This document shows, one piece after another, positions 33,825 through 48,392 of a stretch of 64,000 nucleotides of DNA (the first letter of the stretch is position 1; every line of letters starts with the position of its first letter). The notes under the pieces are model-generated. The model ran no database searches, was not told the DNA's origin, and worked only from the letters and a program-made list of their open reading frames with translations. The stretch comes from Oceanobacillus kimchii X50. Its GTDB lineage: Bacteria > Bacillota > Bacilli > Bacillales > Amphibacillaceae. Location: NCBI RefSeq assembly GCF_000340475.1, contig NZ_CM001792.1, forward strand, positions 1 to 64,000. Reading direction: 5' to 3'. A program made the position numbers and the translations under genes.

Positions 33825-34448
33825 ATGCCTAAAGTAGCACTTTTAAAACAAGACGGAAGCAATGTTGGAGACATCGAGTTAAACGATTCTGTTTTTGGAA
33901 TTGAGCCAAATACTCATGTACTACACGAAGCAGTAGTTATGCAACGTGCATCATTACGTCAAGGTACTCATGCTGTTAAAAACCGCTCTGATGTACGCGG
34001 TGGCGGACGTAAACCATGGCGTCAAAAAGGAACTGGTCGTGCACGTCAAGGTTCAACTCGCTCACCACAATGGGTAGGCGGTGGAACTGTGTTTGGACCA
34101 ACTCCACGTAGCTACAGCTACAAATTGCCAAAGAAAGTACGTCGTTTAGCATTAAGATCTGCATTATCTTCTAAAGTAAATGAAGAAAGTTTATTTGTTT
34201 TAGAGAACATCGCTATTGATGCTCCAAAAACAAAAGAGATCATAAATATCTTAAAAGGTCTTCAAGTAGACGCGAAAGCACTTATCGTTCTTTCTGAGAA
34301 AGATGAAACTGTAGTTCGTTCTGCTAACAACCTACAAAATGTTACAGTATTAACTGTTGAAGAATTAAACATTCTTGACTTGCTTACGCATGACAAGCTG
34401 ATCATCACAAAAGATGCAGCTGAAAAAGCAGGGGAGGTGCTCGCATAA
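33825..34448 (+). CDS. rplD: 50S ribosomal protein L4
   Basis: A 207-residue protein with the long tunnel loop ([20 protein letters not shown], then RSPQWVGGG). In gamma-proteobacteria L4 regulates the S10 operon; such control is not established in Bacillales. Its last base overlaps the first base of rplW (TAATG). Confidence 0.98.
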   Translation: MPKVALLKQDGSNVGDIELNDSVFGIEPNTHVLHEAVVMQRASLRQGTHAVKNRSDVRGGGRKPWRQKGTGRARQGSTRSPQWVGGGTVFGPTPRSYSYKLPKKVRRLALRSALSSKVNEESLFVLENIAIDAPKTKEIINILKGLQVDAKALIVLSEKDETVVRSANNLQNVTVLTVEELNILDLLTHDKLIITKDAAEKAGEVLA

Positions 34449-34735
34449 TGAAAGATCTACGCGATGTAATTAAACGCCCTGTCATCACGGAACATTCCGC
34501 TGATTTAATGGCAGAAAAAAAATATACGTTTGAAGTATCCCCAAAAGCAAATAAAACTGAAATCAAAGATGCTGTAGAAACAATCTTTGGTGTTAAAGTT
34601 GAAAAAGTAAACACAATGAATCAAAAAGGTAAATTTAAGCGAATGGGCCGTTACGGTGGATATCGCCCGAATCGCAAAAAAGCTGTTGTTCAACTAACAG
34701 AAGACAGTAAAGAACTAGATTTCTTTGAAGCTTAA
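34448..34735 (+). CDS. rplW: 50S ribosomal protein L23
   Basis: A 95-residue protein at the tunnel exit, docking site for trigger factor and [20 protein letters not shown] and [19 protein letters not shown] are the family segments. It starts at the stop of rplD, implying coupled translation. Confidence 0.98.
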   Translation: MKDLRDVIKRPVITEHSADLMAEKKYTFEVSPKANKTEIKDAVETIFGVKVEKVNTMNQKGKFKRMGRYGGYRPNRKKAVVQLTEDSKELDFFEA

Positions 34736-34766
34736 AAAATATATTCAGTGAGAAGGAGGGACAACG

Positions 34767-35597
34767 ATGGCGATTAAAAAATTCAAACCAACCTCTAATG
34801 GTAGACGTAATATGTCTGTGTCAGATTTCGCAGAGATTACTACAGATACTCCAGAGAAATCCCTACTAAGCCCAATTAAAAAACGCGGCGGTCGTAACAA
34901 CCAAGGGAAATTAACGGTTCGTCATCAAGGCGGCGGTCATAAACGTCAATATCGTATCATCGATTTCAAACGTGATAAAGATGGTATACCAGGACGCGTT
35001 GCTACAATCGAATATGATCCAAACCGTTCAGCGAACATCGCTTTGATTCATTATGCTGACGGTGAAAAGCGTTACATCATTGCTCCTAAAGGACTAAAAG
35101 TAGGGCAAGAAATTGAGTCTGGCGAAAAAGCAGATATTAAGTTAGGTAACGCATTACCACTTGCAAATATCCCAGTAGGTAGTGTTATCCACAACATCGA
35201 GTTAAAACCAGGTCGTGGTGGACAATTAGCACGTTCTGCTGGTGCAGAAGCTCAAATCCTAGGACGTGAAGAAAAGTATACTTTAGTAAGACTTTCTTCA
35301 GGCGAAGTTCGTTTAGTATTATCTACTTGCCGCGCAACACTTGGTCAAGTTGGTAACATCGAACATGAACTAGTACGTGTAGGTAAAGCTGGACGTTCTC
35401 GTTGGAAAGGTGTTCGTCCAACAGTACGTGGTTCTGTTATGAACCCTAACGATCACCCACACGGTGGTGGTGAAGGACGTGCTCCAATCGGACGTAAATC
35501 ACCAATGTCACCATGGGGCAAACCAACACTTGGTTACAAAACGCGTCAGCGTAATAAACCATCTGATAAGTATATCGTTCGTAAACGTAAAAAATAA
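34767..35597 (+). CDS. rplB: 50S ribosomal protein L2
   Basis: A 276-residue protein near the peptidyl transferase centre. The functional histidine segment is [17 protein letters not shown], with [20 protein letters not shown] near the N-terminus and YIVRKRKK at the end. AAGGAGGG lies before ATG 34767. Confidence 0.99.
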   Translation: MAIKKFKPTSNGRRNMSVSDFAEITTDTPEKSLLSPIKKRGGRNNQGKLTVRHQGGGHKRQYRIIDFKRDKDGIPGRVATIEYDPNRSANIALIHYADGEKRYIIAPKGLKVGQEIESGEKADIKLGNALPLANIPVGSVIHNIELKPGRGGQLARSAGAEAQILGREEKYTLVRLSSGEVRLVLSTCRATLGQVGNIEHELVRVGKAGRSRWKGVRPTVRGSVMNPNDHPHGGGEGRAPIGRKSPMSPWGKPTLGYKTRQRNKPSDKYIVRKRKK

Positions 35598-35655
35598 ACT
35601 AAAGTAACGGACGGGAAGTAACACCCGTCTCGAAACCCGGGAAGGAGGCTTATCC

Positions 35656-35934
35656 ATGGGTCGTAGCTTGAAAAAAGGACCTTTCGCAGATGACCATTTA
35701 ATGAAGAAAATTGAAGTGCTTAACACAGACGACAAGAAACAAGTTATTAAAACATGGTCTCGTCGCTCTACAATTTTCCCAACATTTGTAGGTCATACTA
35801 TTGCAGTTTATGATGGACGCAAACATGTGCCGGTTTATATTACAGAAGATATGGTCGGTCATAAATTAGGTGAATTCGCACCAACTCGTACGTATAGAGG
35901 ACACGCTGGTGACGATAAGAAAACAAAACGCTAA
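35656..35934 (+). CDS. rpsS: 30S ribosomal protein S19
   Basis: A 92-residue head protein. [15 protein letters not shown] and [20 protein letters not shown] are diagnostic. AAGGAGG precedes ATG 35656; the 58-base gap after rplB has a short GGGT/ACCC stem (CGGACGGGAAGTAACACCCG). Confidence 0.98.
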   Translation: MGRSLKKGPFADDHLMKKIEVLNTDDKKQVIKTWSRRSTIFPTFVGHTIAVYDGRKHVPVYITEDMVGHKLGEFAPTRTYRGHAGDDKKTKR

Positions 35935-35952
35935 TGAGAGGAGGTACTAGGC

Positions 35953-36294
35953 ATGCAAGCTAAAGCCGTTGCGAAATCAGTTCGTATTGCTCCTCGTAAG
36001 GTTCGTTTAGTTGTAGATCTAATTCGAGGAAAAGAGGTTGGCGAAGCAATCGCTATTTTAAATCATACACAGCGTGGAGCTTCTCCAGTCGTAGAAAAAG
36101 TATTAAAATCTGCAATCGCAAATGCAGAACACAACTATGAAATGGACGCAGACAGTCTTATCATTTCAGAAGCATTCGTAAATGAGGGTGCTACATTGAA
36201 ACGTTTCCGTCCACGTGCTCAAGGACGCGCAAGCAGAATTAACAAGCGCACAAGCCACATTACAGTTGTGGTAACTGAAAAGAAGGAGGGATAG
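35953..36294 (+). CDS. rplV: 50S ribosomal protein L22
   Basis: A 113-residue protein whose beta-hairpin lines the exit tunnel ([20 protein letters not shown]). No insertion or deletion of the macrolide-resistance type is apparent. GAGAGGAGG precedes ATG 35953; rpsC follows after 3 bases. Confidence 0.98.
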   Translation: MQAKAVAKSVRIAPRKVRLVVDLIRGKEVGEAIAILNHTQRGASPVVEKVLKSAIANAEHNYEMDADSLIISEAFVNEGATLKRFRPRAQGRASRINKRTSHITVVVTEKKEG

Positions 36295-36297
36295 TCA

Positions 36298-36939
36298 GTG
36301 GGTCAAAAAATAAATCCAACGGGTCTTCGCGTAGGTATCATTAAAGACTGGGAGTCTAAATGGTATGCTGGCAAAGACTATGCAGACTTGCTACATGAAG
36401 ATATTAAAATCAGAGAATATCTTGAAAATCGTCTAAGCACAGCTGCTGTTTCTTCTATTGAAATCGAGCGTGCTGCAAACCGTGTAAACATTACGATCCA
36501 TACTGGTAAACCAGGAATGGTAATTGGTAAAGGCGGTTCTGAAGTAGAAGCTTTACGTAAATCATTAAACAACTTGACTGGCAAACGAGTTCACATCAAT
36601 ATTGTAGAAATCAAGAAAGTTGATTTAGATGCAACATTGGTTGCTGATAGCATTGCTCGTCAATTAGAAAATCGTATTTCTTTCCGTCGTGCTCAAAAGC
36701 AAGCTATCCAACGTGCAATGCGTGGAGGAGCAAAAGGAATTAAAACACAAGTATCCGGACGTCTTGGCGGTGCAGATATCGCTCGTGCGGAACACTACAG
36801 TGAAGGTACAGTGCCACTTCATACTTTACGTGCAGATATTGACTATGGTACAGCAGAAGCTGATACTACGTACGGTAAACTAGGCGTTAAAGTATGGATC
36901 TATCGTGGAGAAGTCCTTCCAACTAAAACTAATAAGTAA
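36298..36939 (+). CDS. rpsC: 30S ribosomal protein S3
   Basis: A 213-residue protein starting at GTG 36298, after GAAGGAGGG. It has a type II KH domain with [19 protein letters not shown] and the C-terminal [21 protein letters not shown]3 lines the mRNA entry tunnel. Confidence 0.98.
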   Translation: MGQKINPTGLRVGIIKDWESKWYAGKDYADLLHEDIKIREYLENRLSTAAVSSIEIERAANRVNITIHTGKPGMVIGKGGSEVEALRKSLNNLTGKRVHINIVEIKKVDLDATLVADSIARQLENRISFRRAQKQAIQRAMRGGAKGIKTQVSGRLGGADIARAEHYSEGTVPLHTLRADIDYGTAEADTTYGKLGVKVWIYRGEVLPTKTNK

Positions 36940-37582
<643 letters not shown>

Positions 37583-37607
37583 TTCTACAGAGAGGAGGTT
37601 AGCCTCA

Positions 37608-37871
37608 ATGACTGAACGTAATGATCGTAAAGTTTATACTGGCCGTGTCGTTTCTGACAAAATGGATAAAACAATAACTGTTTTAGTTGAGACGTATAAA
37701 TTCCATAAGTTATATGGAAAACGTGTTAAGTATTCTAAAAAATTCAAAACACATGATGAAAACAATGTTGCTAAAAATGGTGATGTAGTTCGTATCATGG
37801 AAACTCGTCCGTTATCAGCTACAAAACGTTTCCGTTTAGTAGAAGTTACGGAAGAAGCGGTAATTATATAA
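37608..37871 (+). CDS. rpsQ: 30S ribosomal protein S17
   Basis: An 87-residue OB-fold 16S rRNA-binding protein. [20 protein letters not shown] and [20 protein letters not shown] are conserved. GAGAGGAGG precedes ATG 37608. Confidence 0.98.
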   Translation: MTERNDRKVYTGRVVSDKMDKTITVLVETYKFHKLYGKRVKYSKKFKTHDENNVAKNGDVVRIMETRPLSATKRFRLVEVTEEAVII

Positions 37872-37875
37872 TTAA

Positions 37876-38283
<408 letters not shown>

Positions 38284-38317
38284 GAAAGAATTACCTTGTC
38301 AAGGAGGTGCGTAAAGC

Positions 38318-38629
38318 ATGCATGTAAAAAAAGGTGATAAAGTTAAAGTACTATCCGGGAAAGACCGTGGTAAGGAAGGTACTGTATTAGAAGCATTTCC
38401 GAAGAATGAGCGCGTATTAGTAGAAGGCATCAACATGGTTCAAAAACACGCGAAGCCTTCTCAAGAGAATCCACAAGGTGGAATTCTTAACATCGAAGCT
38501 CCAATTCATGTCTCTAATGTATTACCAATTGATCCGAAATCCGGTGAACCAACTCGTGTTGGATACGAAGTGAAAGATGGTAAGAAAATCCGCATCGCTA
38601 AAAAATCCGGTGAAGCATTAGATAAATAA
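38318..38629 (+). CDS. rplX: 50S ribosomal protein L24
   Basis: A 103-residue KOW-motif assembly protein ([20 protein letters not shown]). [18 protein letters not shown] is conserved. AAGGAGGTG precedes ATG 38318. Confidence 0.98.
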   Translation: MHVKKGDKVKVLSGKDRGKEGTVLEAFPKNERVLVEGINMVQKHAKPSQENPQGGILNIEAPIHVSNVLPIDPKSGEPTRVGYEVKDGKKIRIAKKSGEALDK

Positions 38630-38655
38630 GTTGTCTGTGAAAGGAGGGCTACACT

Positions 38656-39195
38656 ATGAACGAATTGAAACAGAAATATCAAGATGAAATCGTGTCATCT
38701 TTAATGGATAAATTTAATTACAATTCCGTAATGGAAGTACCAAAAATCGAAAAAATCATTATTAACATGGGTGTTGGTGATGCTGTTCAAAACTCTAAAG
38801 CATTAGATAGTGCTGTAGAAGAACTTTCTCTAATTTCTGGTCAAAAACCATTGATCACTCGTGCGAAGAAGTCTATCGCTGGATTCCGTCTACGTGAAGG
38901 AATGCCAATCGGTGCAAAAGTAACTCTTCGTGGTGAGCGTATGTATGAGTTCTTGCAAAAACTAGTTGCAGTTTCTCTTCCACGTGTTCGTGACTTCCGT
39001 GGTATCTCTAAGAAAGCTTTCGACGGTCGTGGAAACTACACTCTAGGTGTGAAAGAACAATTGATTTTCCCAGAAATTAATTATGATAAGGTAAGCAAAA
39101 TTCGTGGTATGGATATCGTTGTAGTAACAACTTCCAACACTGACGAAGAAGCTCGTGAACTTTTAGCTCAGCTAGGCATGCCTTTCCAAAAATAA
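38656..39195 (+). CDS. rplE: 50S ribosomal protein L5
   Basis: A 179-residue 5S rRNA-binding protein. [37 protein letters not shown] and [20 protein letters not shown] are diagnostic. GAAAGGAGGG precedes ATG 38656. Confidence 0.98.
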   Translation: MNELKQKYQDEIVSSLMDKFNYNSVMEVPKIEKIIINMGVGDAVQNSKALDSAVEELSLISGQKPLITRAKKSIAGFRLREGMPIGAKVTLRGERMYEFLQKLVAVSLPRVRDFRGISKKAFDGRGNYTLGVKEQLIFPEINYDKVSKIRGMDIVVVTTSNTDEEARELLAQLGMPFQK

Positions 39196-39200
39196 GCTAA

Positions 39201-39410
<210 letters not shown>

Positions 39411-39439
39411 ACCCCGATTCGGGAAGGAGGTAATTAGTA

Positions 39440-39838
39440 ATGGTTATGACAGATCCAATTGCAGATATGCTTACTCGTATTCGTAATGCAAACATGGTAA
39501 AACATGAGAAGCTAGAGCTTCCTGCTTCAAATATTAAAAAAGATATCGCTGATATCCTTAAGCGTGAAGGGTTTGTTAAAGATTACGAGTTAATCGAAGA
39601 CAACAAACAAGGTGTATTGCGTATCTTCTTAAAATATAGCGCAAATGAAGAAAAAGTAATTTCAGGTATCAAACGTATTAGTAAACCAGGTTTACGTGTT
39701 TATGCCAAAGCTGATGAAGTTCCACGTGTACTTAACGGTTTAGGTATTGCAATCGTATCAACATCTAACGGTCTGCTTTCTGACAAAGAAGCACGCTCTC
39801 AAGCTGTTGGTGGCGAAGTACTAGCGTACGTTTGGTAA
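39440..39838 (+). CDS. rpsH: 30S ribosomal protein S8
   Basis: A 132-residue 16S rRNA-binding protein starting [19 protein letters not shown], ending [18 protein letters not shown] precedes ATG 39440. In E. coli S8 autoregulates the spc operon; this is not shown in Bacillales. Confidence 0.98.
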   Translation: MVMTDPIADMLTRIRNANMVKHEKLELPASNIKKDIADILKREGFVKDYELIEDNKQGVLRIFLKYSANEEKVISGIKRISKPGLRVYAKADEVPRVLNGLGIAIVSTSNGLLSDKEARSQAVGGEVLAYVW

Positions 39839-39869
39839 TCACTAATTTTTAAATGAGGAGGTGCTAGGT

Positions 39870-40406
39870 ATGTCTCGTGTAGGATTGAAACCTGTAGAGA
39901 TTCCTGAAGGTGTAGAGCTTAAGTTTGATAACAACACAATCACTGTTAAAGGCCCTAAAGGCGAATTAAGTAGAGATCTACATCCTGATATGAAAATCAA
40001 TATTGAAGATAATGTACTAACAGTTGAACGCCCAAGTGATCATAAAGAGCACCGTGCTTTACACGGTACAACTCGTAGCTTGATCAACAATATGGTAATT
40101 GGTGTAAGTAAAGGTTTTGAAAAATCATTGGAAATTAACGGTGTTGGTTACCGCGCGCAAAAGCAAGGTAACAAAACTGTAATTAACGCTGGTTATTCTC
40201 ACCCTGTAGAACTTGAAGCAATCGACGGTATTGAAATCGAAGTTCCTAAAAACACACAGATTACTGTTAAAGGTATCGACAAAGAATTAGTAGGTGCAAT
40301 TGCAGCGAATATTCGTGCAATCCGTCCACCAGAGCCTTATAAAGGTAAAGGTATTCGCTATGCGGATGAATATGTACGTCGTAAAGAAGGTAAAACTGCT
40401 AAGTAA
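39870..40406 (+). CDS. rplF: 50S ribosomal protein L6
   Basis: A 178-residue protein with two similar domains. ATG 39870 ([15 protein letters not shown]) lies 6 bases after GAGGAGGTG; an upstream in-frame GTG overlaps that site. [20 protein letters not shown] closes it. Confidence 0.98.
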   Translation: MSRVGLKPVEIPEGVELKFDNNTITVKGPKGELSRDLHPDMKINIEDNVLTVERPSDHKEHRALHGTTRSLINNMVIGVSKGFEKSLEINGVGYRAQKQGNKTVINAGYSHPVELEAIDGIEIEVPKNTQITVKGIDKELVGAIAANIRAIRPPEPYKGKGIRYADEYVRRKEGKTAK

Positions 40407-40436
40407 GCTTAGTTAGGCGAGAAAGGAGTGACCCAG

Positions 40437-40796
40437 ATGATTACAAAACCTGACAAAAATGTCATTCGTAAAAAACGTCATAATCGTGTACGTAGAACAC
40501 TTTCAGGAACAGCGGAACGTCCTCGTTTAAACGTATACCGTTCTAATAAGAACATTTACGCTCAATTGATCGATGATATCGCAGGTGTTACTGTTGCAAG
40601 TGCTTCTACTGCTGATAAAGAGCTAGGGATCGACGGAGGAAACGTTGAATCTGCTAAGCAAGTTGGCGCAGCGATTGCGAAACGTGCTATCGATAAAGGT
40701 TACAAATCAGTTGTTTTTGATCGTGGAGGATATTTATATCATGGCCGCATCAAAGCATTGGCAGAGGCTGCCCGCGAGGAAGGTCTTGAATTTTAA
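40437..40796 (+). CDS. rplR: 50S ribosomal protein L18
   Basis: A 119-residue 5S rRNA-binding protein starting [20 protein letters not shown] at ATG 40437, with GAAAGGAGTG upstream. [20 protein letters not shown] is diagnostic. Confidence 0.98.
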   Translation: MITKPDKNVIRKKRHNRVRRTLSGTAERPRLNVYRSNKNIYAQLIDDIAGVTVASASTADKELGIDGGNVESAKQVGAAIAKRAIDKGYKSVVFDRGGYLYHGRIKALAEAAREEGLEF

Positions 40797-40819
40797 AAGA
40801 TAAAGGAGGTAACCATTGT

Positions 40820-41323
40820 ATGAACACTAACATTGATCCGAACAAATTAGATCTTGAAGAACGCGTTGTTACGGTAAACCGTGTCGCAAAGGTTGTTAAA
40901 GGTGGACGTCGTTTCCGCTTTGCAGCACTTGTTGTTGTTGGTGACAAAAACGGTCATGTAGGTTTTGGTACTGGTAAAGCACAAGAAGTTCCAGAAGCTA
41001 TTAAAAAAGCTGTAGATGATGCGAAGAAAAACTTAATTACTGTACCAATCGTTGGTACTACAATTCCACATGAAATTCACGGACAGTTTGGTTCTGGTAA
41101 CGTATTAATGAAACCAGCTGCAGAGGGTACTGGAGTTATCTCTGGTGGACCAGTTCGTGCAATCTTAGAATTAGCTGGTGTAGGTGACATCCTAACAAAA
41201 TCATTAGGATCTAACACACCAATCAATATGATCCGTGCTACTTTAAACGGATTAACAAACTTGAAGACAGCTGAGGACGTAGCTAAATTACGTGGAAAGT
41301 CTGTTGAAGAACTGTTAGGATAA
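40820..41323 (+). CDS. rpsE: 30S ribosomal protein S5
   Basis: A 167-residue accuracy protein. The spectinomycin loop region [20 protein letters not shown] looks standard, with [26 protein letters not shown] precedes ATG 40820. Confidence 0.98.
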   Translation: MNTNIDPNKLDLEERVVTVNRVAKVVKGGRRFRFAALVVVGDKNGHVGFGTGKAQEVPEAIKKAVDDAKKNLITVPIVGTTIPHEIHGQFGSGNVLMKPAAEGTGVISGGPVRAILELAGVGDILTKSLGSNTPINMIRATLNGLTNLKTAEDVAKLRGKSVEELLG

Positions 41324-41336
41324 GGAGGGAAACACT

Positions 41337-41519
41337 ATGGCTAAAAAGTTGGAAATAACCCTCACTCGCAGTGTCATCGGTGGCACTGATGTTCAAAAGA
41401 AAACAGTCGAAGCTTTAGGGTTAAAGAAAATTCGTCAATCCGTTGTACGTGAAGATACTCCAGCCGTTCGTGGTATGGTAAACAGAGTGTCCCACTTATT
41501 GACAGTTAAAGAAGTTTAA
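41337..41519 (+). CDS. rpmD: 50S ribosomal protein L30
   Basis: A 60-residue protein. [20 protein letters not shown] and [19 protein letters not shown] are the family core. AAGGAGGG sits 9 bases before ATG 41337. Confidence 0.98.
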   Translation: MAKKLEITLTRSVIGGTDVQKKTVEALGLKKIRQSVVREDTPAVRGMVNRVSHLLTVKEV

Positions 41520-41550
41520 TTAATCATTAGTGTAAAGAGGAGGTGCTCGC

Positions 41551-41991
41551 ATGAAACTTCATGAATTGAAGGCAGCAGAAGGAACTCGTAAAGAGAGAAA
41601 TCGTGTTGGTCGAGGCATGTCTTCTGGTAACGGAAAAACTTCCGGCCGTGGACACAAAGGACAAAAAGCACGTTCAGGCGGCGGTGTACGTCCAGGATTT
41701 GAAGGTGGTCAAATGCCTTTATTCCAACGTCTACCTAAGCGCGGATTCACCAATGTGAATCGTAAAGAGTACGCAATTGTTAACCTTGATACGTTAAATC
41801 GTTTTGAGGAAGGCACTGAAATCACACCAGAGCTATTACTAGAGACAGGTGTCGTTAGCAAACTAAATGCTGGAATTAAGATACTTGGTAAAGGTACTTT
41901 AGAAAAGAAACTAACAGTAAAAGCTCATAAGTTCTCCGCTTCCGCAAAAGAAGCGATTGAGACAGCGGGCGGTCAATCTGAGGTGATTTAA
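41551..41991 (+). CDS. rplO: 50S ribosomal protein L15
   Basis: A 146-residue protein with the glycine-rich N-terminal extension [20 protein letters not shown] and [26 protein letters not shown] precedes ATG 41551. The secY start follows one base after the stop. Confidence 0.98.
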   Translation: MKLHELKAAEGTRKERNRVGRGMSSGNGKTSGRGHKGQKARSGGGVRPGFEGGQMPLFQRLPKRGFTNVNRKEYAIVNLDTLNRFEEGTEITPELLLETGVVSKLNAGIKILGKGTLEKKLTVKAHKFSASAKEAIETAGGQSEVI

Positions 41992-41992
41992 T

Positions 41993-43965
<1,973 letters not shown>

Positions 43966-44130
43966 TTCACTTATTATCTACTATTCAGTTTAGATGCATT
44001 TCTAGTACTGAAAAGTTATAATGAAATAAGTAATGTGTATTGCTTAGGAAGTAGTAACAGAAATGATTGGTTATTCAACCTTGATATAAATACTAACGAT
44101 TGCCTAAGTGATGGTTAGCGCTGATATACG

Positions 44131-44388
44131 ATGACAAATCGATTCCGAGTAGGGTCAGTTTGTGCGTATGAAGCAGGAACTGGCTTTAGGTCAGTACACA
44201 ATTCATTTTATGATTGTGAACGACCGGTTTGTCCTGCTGCTGGCCGACGGGGATAGCGTGAAGTCGATCGACCATATAAAGAAGATGGAGCAGCACAGAG
44301 TAACTTGCTGTGTTTCCCCGTGAAACCATACAGCCTTCTAGAAACTGGTCGTGTCACAAATAGGAAGTTACGGTTTGTCCTAATGTAG
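44131..44388 (+). pseudogene. Broken KOW-domain RNA-binding protein gene (YbzG-like)
   Basis: Reading the three frames in turn gives clear pieces of the small KOW protein that lies between map and infA in other Bacillales. First MTN followed by DSE, then a TAG stop, then GQFV and IVNDRFVLLLADGDS and KKMEQHR, a further stop, and in another frame [17 protein letters not shown] and stop (44335-44388). At least one frameshift near the start and one between 44285 and 44335 are needed. No single frame encodes it. The remaining gap (43966-44130) shows no remnant of map. Identification is from remembered family sequence, so moderate confidence. Confidence 0.7.
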
Positions 44389-44426
44389 ATAAGGTTGTGA
44401 CTGATTTGAAGAAGGGAGATCACACG

Positions 44427-44645
44427 ATGGCGAAAGATGATGTTATTGAAGTAGAAGGTACAGTAACAGATACATTGCCAAATGCGATGTTTAAAGTAGA
44501 GCTTGAGAATGGCCATACAGTTTTGGCGCATGTATCTGGTAAAATCCGTATGCACTTTATTCGCATTTTACCAGGCGATAAAGTAACGGTTGAACTTTCT
44601 CCGTATGATTTAACCAGAGGACGAATTACGTACCGTTATAAATAA
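44427..44645 (+). CDS. infA: Translation initiation factor IF-1
   Basis: A 72-residue OB-fold factor starting [20 protein letters not shown] at ATG 44427, with AAGGGAG 8 bases before. [20 protein letters not shown] is diagnostic. It directly follows the broken KOW gene. Confidence 0.98.
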   Translation: MAKDDVIEVEGTVTDTLPNAMFKVELENGHTVLAHVSGKIRMHFIRILPGDKVTVELSPYDLTRGRITYRYK

Positions 44646-44661
44646 ACGAGCTCCGATATAA

Positions 44662-44790
<129 letters not shown>

Positions 44791-44813
44791 TAAACAGGAG
44801 GTGCTACTAAGCT

Positions 44814-45179
44814 ATGGCACGTATTGCAGGTATTGATATTCCACGTGATAAACGTGTAGTAATTTCTTTAACTTATATCTATGGAGTAGGAAAAACTACT
44901 GCACAACAAATCCTTAAAGAAGCAGGCGTTTCTGAGGACACTCGTGTACGTGACTTAACCGAAGATGAATTAGGTAGAATCCGTCAAGCAGTTGGTCAAT
45001 ACAACACTGAAGGTGATTTACGCCGTGAAGTGTCATTAAACATCAAACGTTTGATCGAAATCGGTTCTTATCGCGGAATTCGTCACCGTCGCGGATTACC
45101 AGTTCGTGGTCAAAAAACAAAGAACAACTCTCGTACTCGTAAAGGCCCACGTAAGACAATGGCTAACAAGAAAAAGTAA
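44814..45179 (+). CDS. rpsM: 30S ribosomal protein S13
   Basis: A 121-residue head protein. [40 protein letters not shown] and the basic tail [13 protein letters not shown] are typical. GGAGGTG precedes ATG 44814. Confidence 0.98.
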   Translation: MARIAGIDIPRDKRVVISLTYIYGVGKTTAQQILKEAGVSEDTRVRDLTEDELGRIRQAVGQYNTEGDLRREVSLNIKRLIEIGSYRGIRHRRGLPVRGQKTKNNSRTRKGPRKTMANKKK

Positions 45180-45200
45180 TGTAAGGAGGTAAGCTAACGA

Positions 45201-45590
<390 letters not shown>

Positions 45591-45743
45591 TTATACCGTA
45601 TAGAATTTGTCACCCTGTCTATAATGGATGATAGAGCTTAACGGTTTATAAGTTATATGGATTAAATTAACGACATCCGAGACAGATCGTACGAAAGAAA
45701 TACAGGTAGCGCAGAAACGCCAACTGCCTTATTTGAGGAATTT

Positions 45744-45766
45744 CGGTTAGACCATATGTCTAGCCG
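45744..45766 (+). promoter_or_regulatory. Hairpin in the rpoA leader
   Basis: CGGTTAGAC pairs with GTCTAGCCG (9 bp, one wobble) around CATAT, 15 bases before the AAAGGAGGG site of rpoA. There is no T-run, so it is not a terminator. It may protect or process the mRNA, or set rpoA translation; function is unknown. Confidence 0.6.
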
Positions 45767-45798
45767 GGGTTTCGACGTTTTAAAGGAGGGTTTATGGA

Positions 45799-46743
45799 AT
45801 GATCGAAATCGAAAAGCCAAAGATTGAAACGGTTGAAATTAGCGAGAATGCTACATTTGGAAAATTCGTGGTTGAACCGCTTGAACGTGGATATGGTGCC
45901 ACACTTGGAAACTCCTTGCGTCGTATCTTATTATCCTCACTGCCAGGTGCTGCTGTAACCACAGTACAAATTGATGGAGCTTTACATGAGTTTTCAACAG
46001 TTGAAGGTGTTGTAGAAGATGTTACAACAATTATCCTCAATCTTAAGAAACTAGCTCTAAAAATTTACTCTGAAGAACCAAAGACATTAGAAATTGATGT
46101 TCAAGGTGAAGGTGCTGTAACTGCTGCAGACTTAACATATGACAGTGATGTGGAAGTAATGAACCCGGATTTGCATATTGCAACGCTTAACAGCAAAGGC
46201 AATCTTCATATGAAGCTTATTGCAGAGCGAGGCCGTGGTTATCGTCCAGCAGAAGAGAACAAAAGTGATGATCAACCAATCGGTGTCATTCCGATCGACT
46301 CCATCTTCACACCTGTTTCGCGCGTGACTTATCAAGTGGAAAACACTCGTGTAGGTCAAGTGGCAAACTATGATAAATTAACATTGGATGTATCTACGGA
46401 TGGAAGCATTCGTCCTGAAGAAGCTGTTTCTTTAGGTGCCAAAATCATCACAGAACATCTTAATATTTTTGTAGGTTTAACAGATGAAGCACAAAATGCC
46501 GAAATCATGGTGGAAAAAGAAGAGGATCAAAAAGAGAAGGTTATGGAAATGACCATCGAAGAACTTGATCTATCTGTTAGATCTTACAACTGCTTGAAAC
46601 GTGCTGGAATCAACACGGTTCAAGAACTTGCGAATAAGTCAGAAGAAGATATGATGAAAGTTCGTAATTTAGGACGTAAATCTTTAGAAGAAGTAAAAGT
46701 AAAATTAGAAGACCTAGGATTAGGTCTACGAGATGATGACTGA
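45799..46743 (+). CDS. rpoA: DNA-directed RNA polymerase subunit alpha
   Basis: A 314-residue subunit. N-terminal assembly domain: [20 protein letters not shown] and [17 protein letters not shown]-terminal DNA/activator domain: [20 protein letters not shown] and [22 protein letters not shown] precedes ATG 45799. Confidence 0.99.
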   Translation: MIEIEKPKIETVEISENATFGKFVVEPLERGYGATLGNSLRRILLSSLPGAAVTTVQIDGALHEFSTVEGVVEDVTTIILNLKKLALKIYSEEPKTLEIDVQGEGAVTAADLTYDSDVEVMNPDLHIATLNSKGNLHMKLIAERGRGYRPAEENKSDDQPIGVIPIDSIFTPVSRVTYQVENTRVGQVANYDKLTLDVSTDGSIRPEEAVSLGAKIITEHLNIFVGLTDEAQNAEIMVEKEEDQKEKVMEMTIEELDLSVRSYNCLKRAGINTVQELANKSEEDMMKVRNLGRKSLEEVKVKLEDLGLGLRDDD

Positions 46744-46788
46744 TCCAACCAGTCACCTTTAGAGTTTCGAAAAAGGGAGGGATAGTCC

Positions 46789-47142
46789 GTGGCTAGAAAG
46801 TTAGGACGTAAAACAGACAGTCGTATGGCTCTTCTTCGCAACCTTGCATCTGATTTGATTATTCATGAACGGATTGAAACAACAGAAGCAAAAGCGAAAG
46901 AGTTAAAATCGGTTGTAGAAAAAATGATTACGCTAGGAAAACGTGGCGATTTACATGCTCGTCGTCAAGCTGCAGCATTCTTATACAACAAAGAAGCTGA
47001 TGAAGACAACAACGTTATTCAAAAGTTATTTGATGATGTTGCTGCACGCTATGAAGATAGACAAGGTGGATACACACGCGTTCTTAAACTTAATGAACGC
47101 CAAGGCGATGGCGCTAAAATGGCAATCATCGAATTGGTTTAA
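46789..47142 (+). CDS. rplQ: 50S ribosomal protein L17
   Basis: A 117-residue protein. [20 protein letters not shown] and [20 protein letters not shown] are diagnostic. GTG 46789 lies after AAGGGAGGG. It is the last gene of the alpha operon. Confidence 0.98.
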   Translation: MARKLGRKTDSRMALLRNLASDLIIHERIETTEAKAKELKSVVEKMITLGKRGDLHARRQAAAFLYNKEADEDNNVIQKLFDDVAARYEDRQGGYTRVLKLNERQGDGAKMAIIELV

Positions 47143-47157
47143 TCTACTCTACATGCG

Positions 47158-47209
47158 GCAAGGGGCAGGACTCAATCTCTCTCAGAGGTTAATCCAAGCC
47201 CTTTTTTTG
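47158..47209 (+). terminator. Terminator after rplQ
   Basis: AAGGGGC pairs with GCCCTTT over a long loop that itself contains an inner CTCTCTCAGAG stem, and a run of seven T follows. Confidence 0.7.
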
Positions 47210-47552
47210 TAGATATAATTATGTGATTTACAATTAGTATTTTTTAAATAAGCTCTAACAACCATTTCGAAGGAAGAACTAAGCTGTTTCTACATAGAAT
47301 CTTTATTTTTTCTATTACCCATTATATCGACTGGACTTTTACAAGTAGAGTTATATAATAAATCGAAGCTTAATCAATAGGAACAAATGAATTTTGATGG
47401 CTGTTTGAACTACGCTAAGCTTTTCATTACTAACCCCAAATGTGTCATTCCACAGATTAATCCCCCGATGTTATAATAATTACCGGACGCATAGTAGTGC
47501 TAGTTGAGTAAAGGCATCATACGGTTGCTGAGGTATTAGAGGAGGCTTATAG
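47210..47552 (+). other. Intergenic region before ecfA1, no gene seen
   Basis: About 340 AT-rich bases. A TATAAT at 47472-47477 is a possible -10 box for ecfA1, but the -35 position has no good match. No riboswitch fold could be recognised by eye. Confidence 0.45.
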
Positions 47553-48392
47553 ATGAGTCATAAAATAGTAGAGTTTAGAAATGTGTCGTTTCGTTATGAC
47601 GAAGAAGGACCATGGGTATTAAAGAATTGCTCTTTTGAAATTTATGAAGATGAATGGCTAGCTATTATTGGCCATAATGGTTCTGGGAAATCGACGATCG
47701 CGAAGCTTTTAAATGGATTGCTATTCCCACAAGAAGGGGAAATTTATATAGACGGTACTAAAGTAGATGAAAATTCGATATGGGACATTCGAAAAGAAGT
47801 TGGTATGGTGTTTCAAAATCCTGAAAACCAGTTTGTTGGTGCAACTGTTCAAGACGATGTTGCTTTTGGGATGGAGAATCGGGGAATTCCAAGAGAAATC
47901 ATGAAAAAGAGAATCGATGAAACCTTACAAGCTGTTCGTATGCAAGATTATCTGCTAACGGAGCCTCATCGTTTATCGGGTGGACAAAAACAGCGTGTCG
48001 CTATTGCAAGTGTATTAGCTATTTCACCCAAGATACTAATATTAGATGAAGCGACCGCAATGCTAGATCCAATAGGCAGAAAAGAAATTATGCAGACCGT
48101 AAACTCGATTCAAGATTCACAAGGATTGTCGTTGATTACAATTACACATGATTTACAAGAAATAACTCGAGCTGATCGTGTAATTGTTATGAATAATGGA
48201 GAACGATGGGATGAGACAACTCCAAGCCAACTATTCAAAAGAAAAGAAGCGCTTCGGGAAATCGGATTGGATGTTCCTTTTGTGGCGCATTTAAGCGATG
48301 CATTCCGTAGCAACGGAGTCGCAATTGAAAATTCACCGTTAAGTCATGAGGAACTGTTGGAGGAACTATGGACATATCATTCAAGAATGTAA
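47553..48392 (+). CDS. ecfA1: Energy-coupling factor transporter ATPase EcfA1
   Basis: A 279-residue ABC ATPase. Walker [11 protein letters not shown] loop FQNPENQ, signature LSGGQKQR, Walker [13 protein letters not shown] and the EcfA C-terminal extension are present. With EcfA2 and EcfT it powers several vitamin-specific S components encoded elsewhere. It overlaps ecfA2 by 25 bases. Confidence 0.96.
   Translation: MSHKIVEFRNVSFRYDEEGPWVLKNCSFEIYEDEWLAIIGHNGSGKSTIAKLLNGLLFPQEGEIYIDGTKVDENSIWDIRKEVGMVFQNPENQFVGATVQDDVAFGMENRGIPREIMKKRIDETLQAVRMQDYLLTEPHRLSGGQKQRVAIASVLAISPKILILDEATAMLDPIGRKEIMQTVNSIQDSQGLSLITITHDLQEITRADRVIVMNNGERWDETTPSQLFKRKEALREIGLDVPFVAHLSDAFRSNGVAIENSPLSHEELLEELWTYHSRM

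Noticed and set aside
44208..44555. Minus-strand open frame across the broken KOW gene and infA
   Set aside because: It lies opposite infA and pseudogene sequence and shows no start site or recognisable protein.
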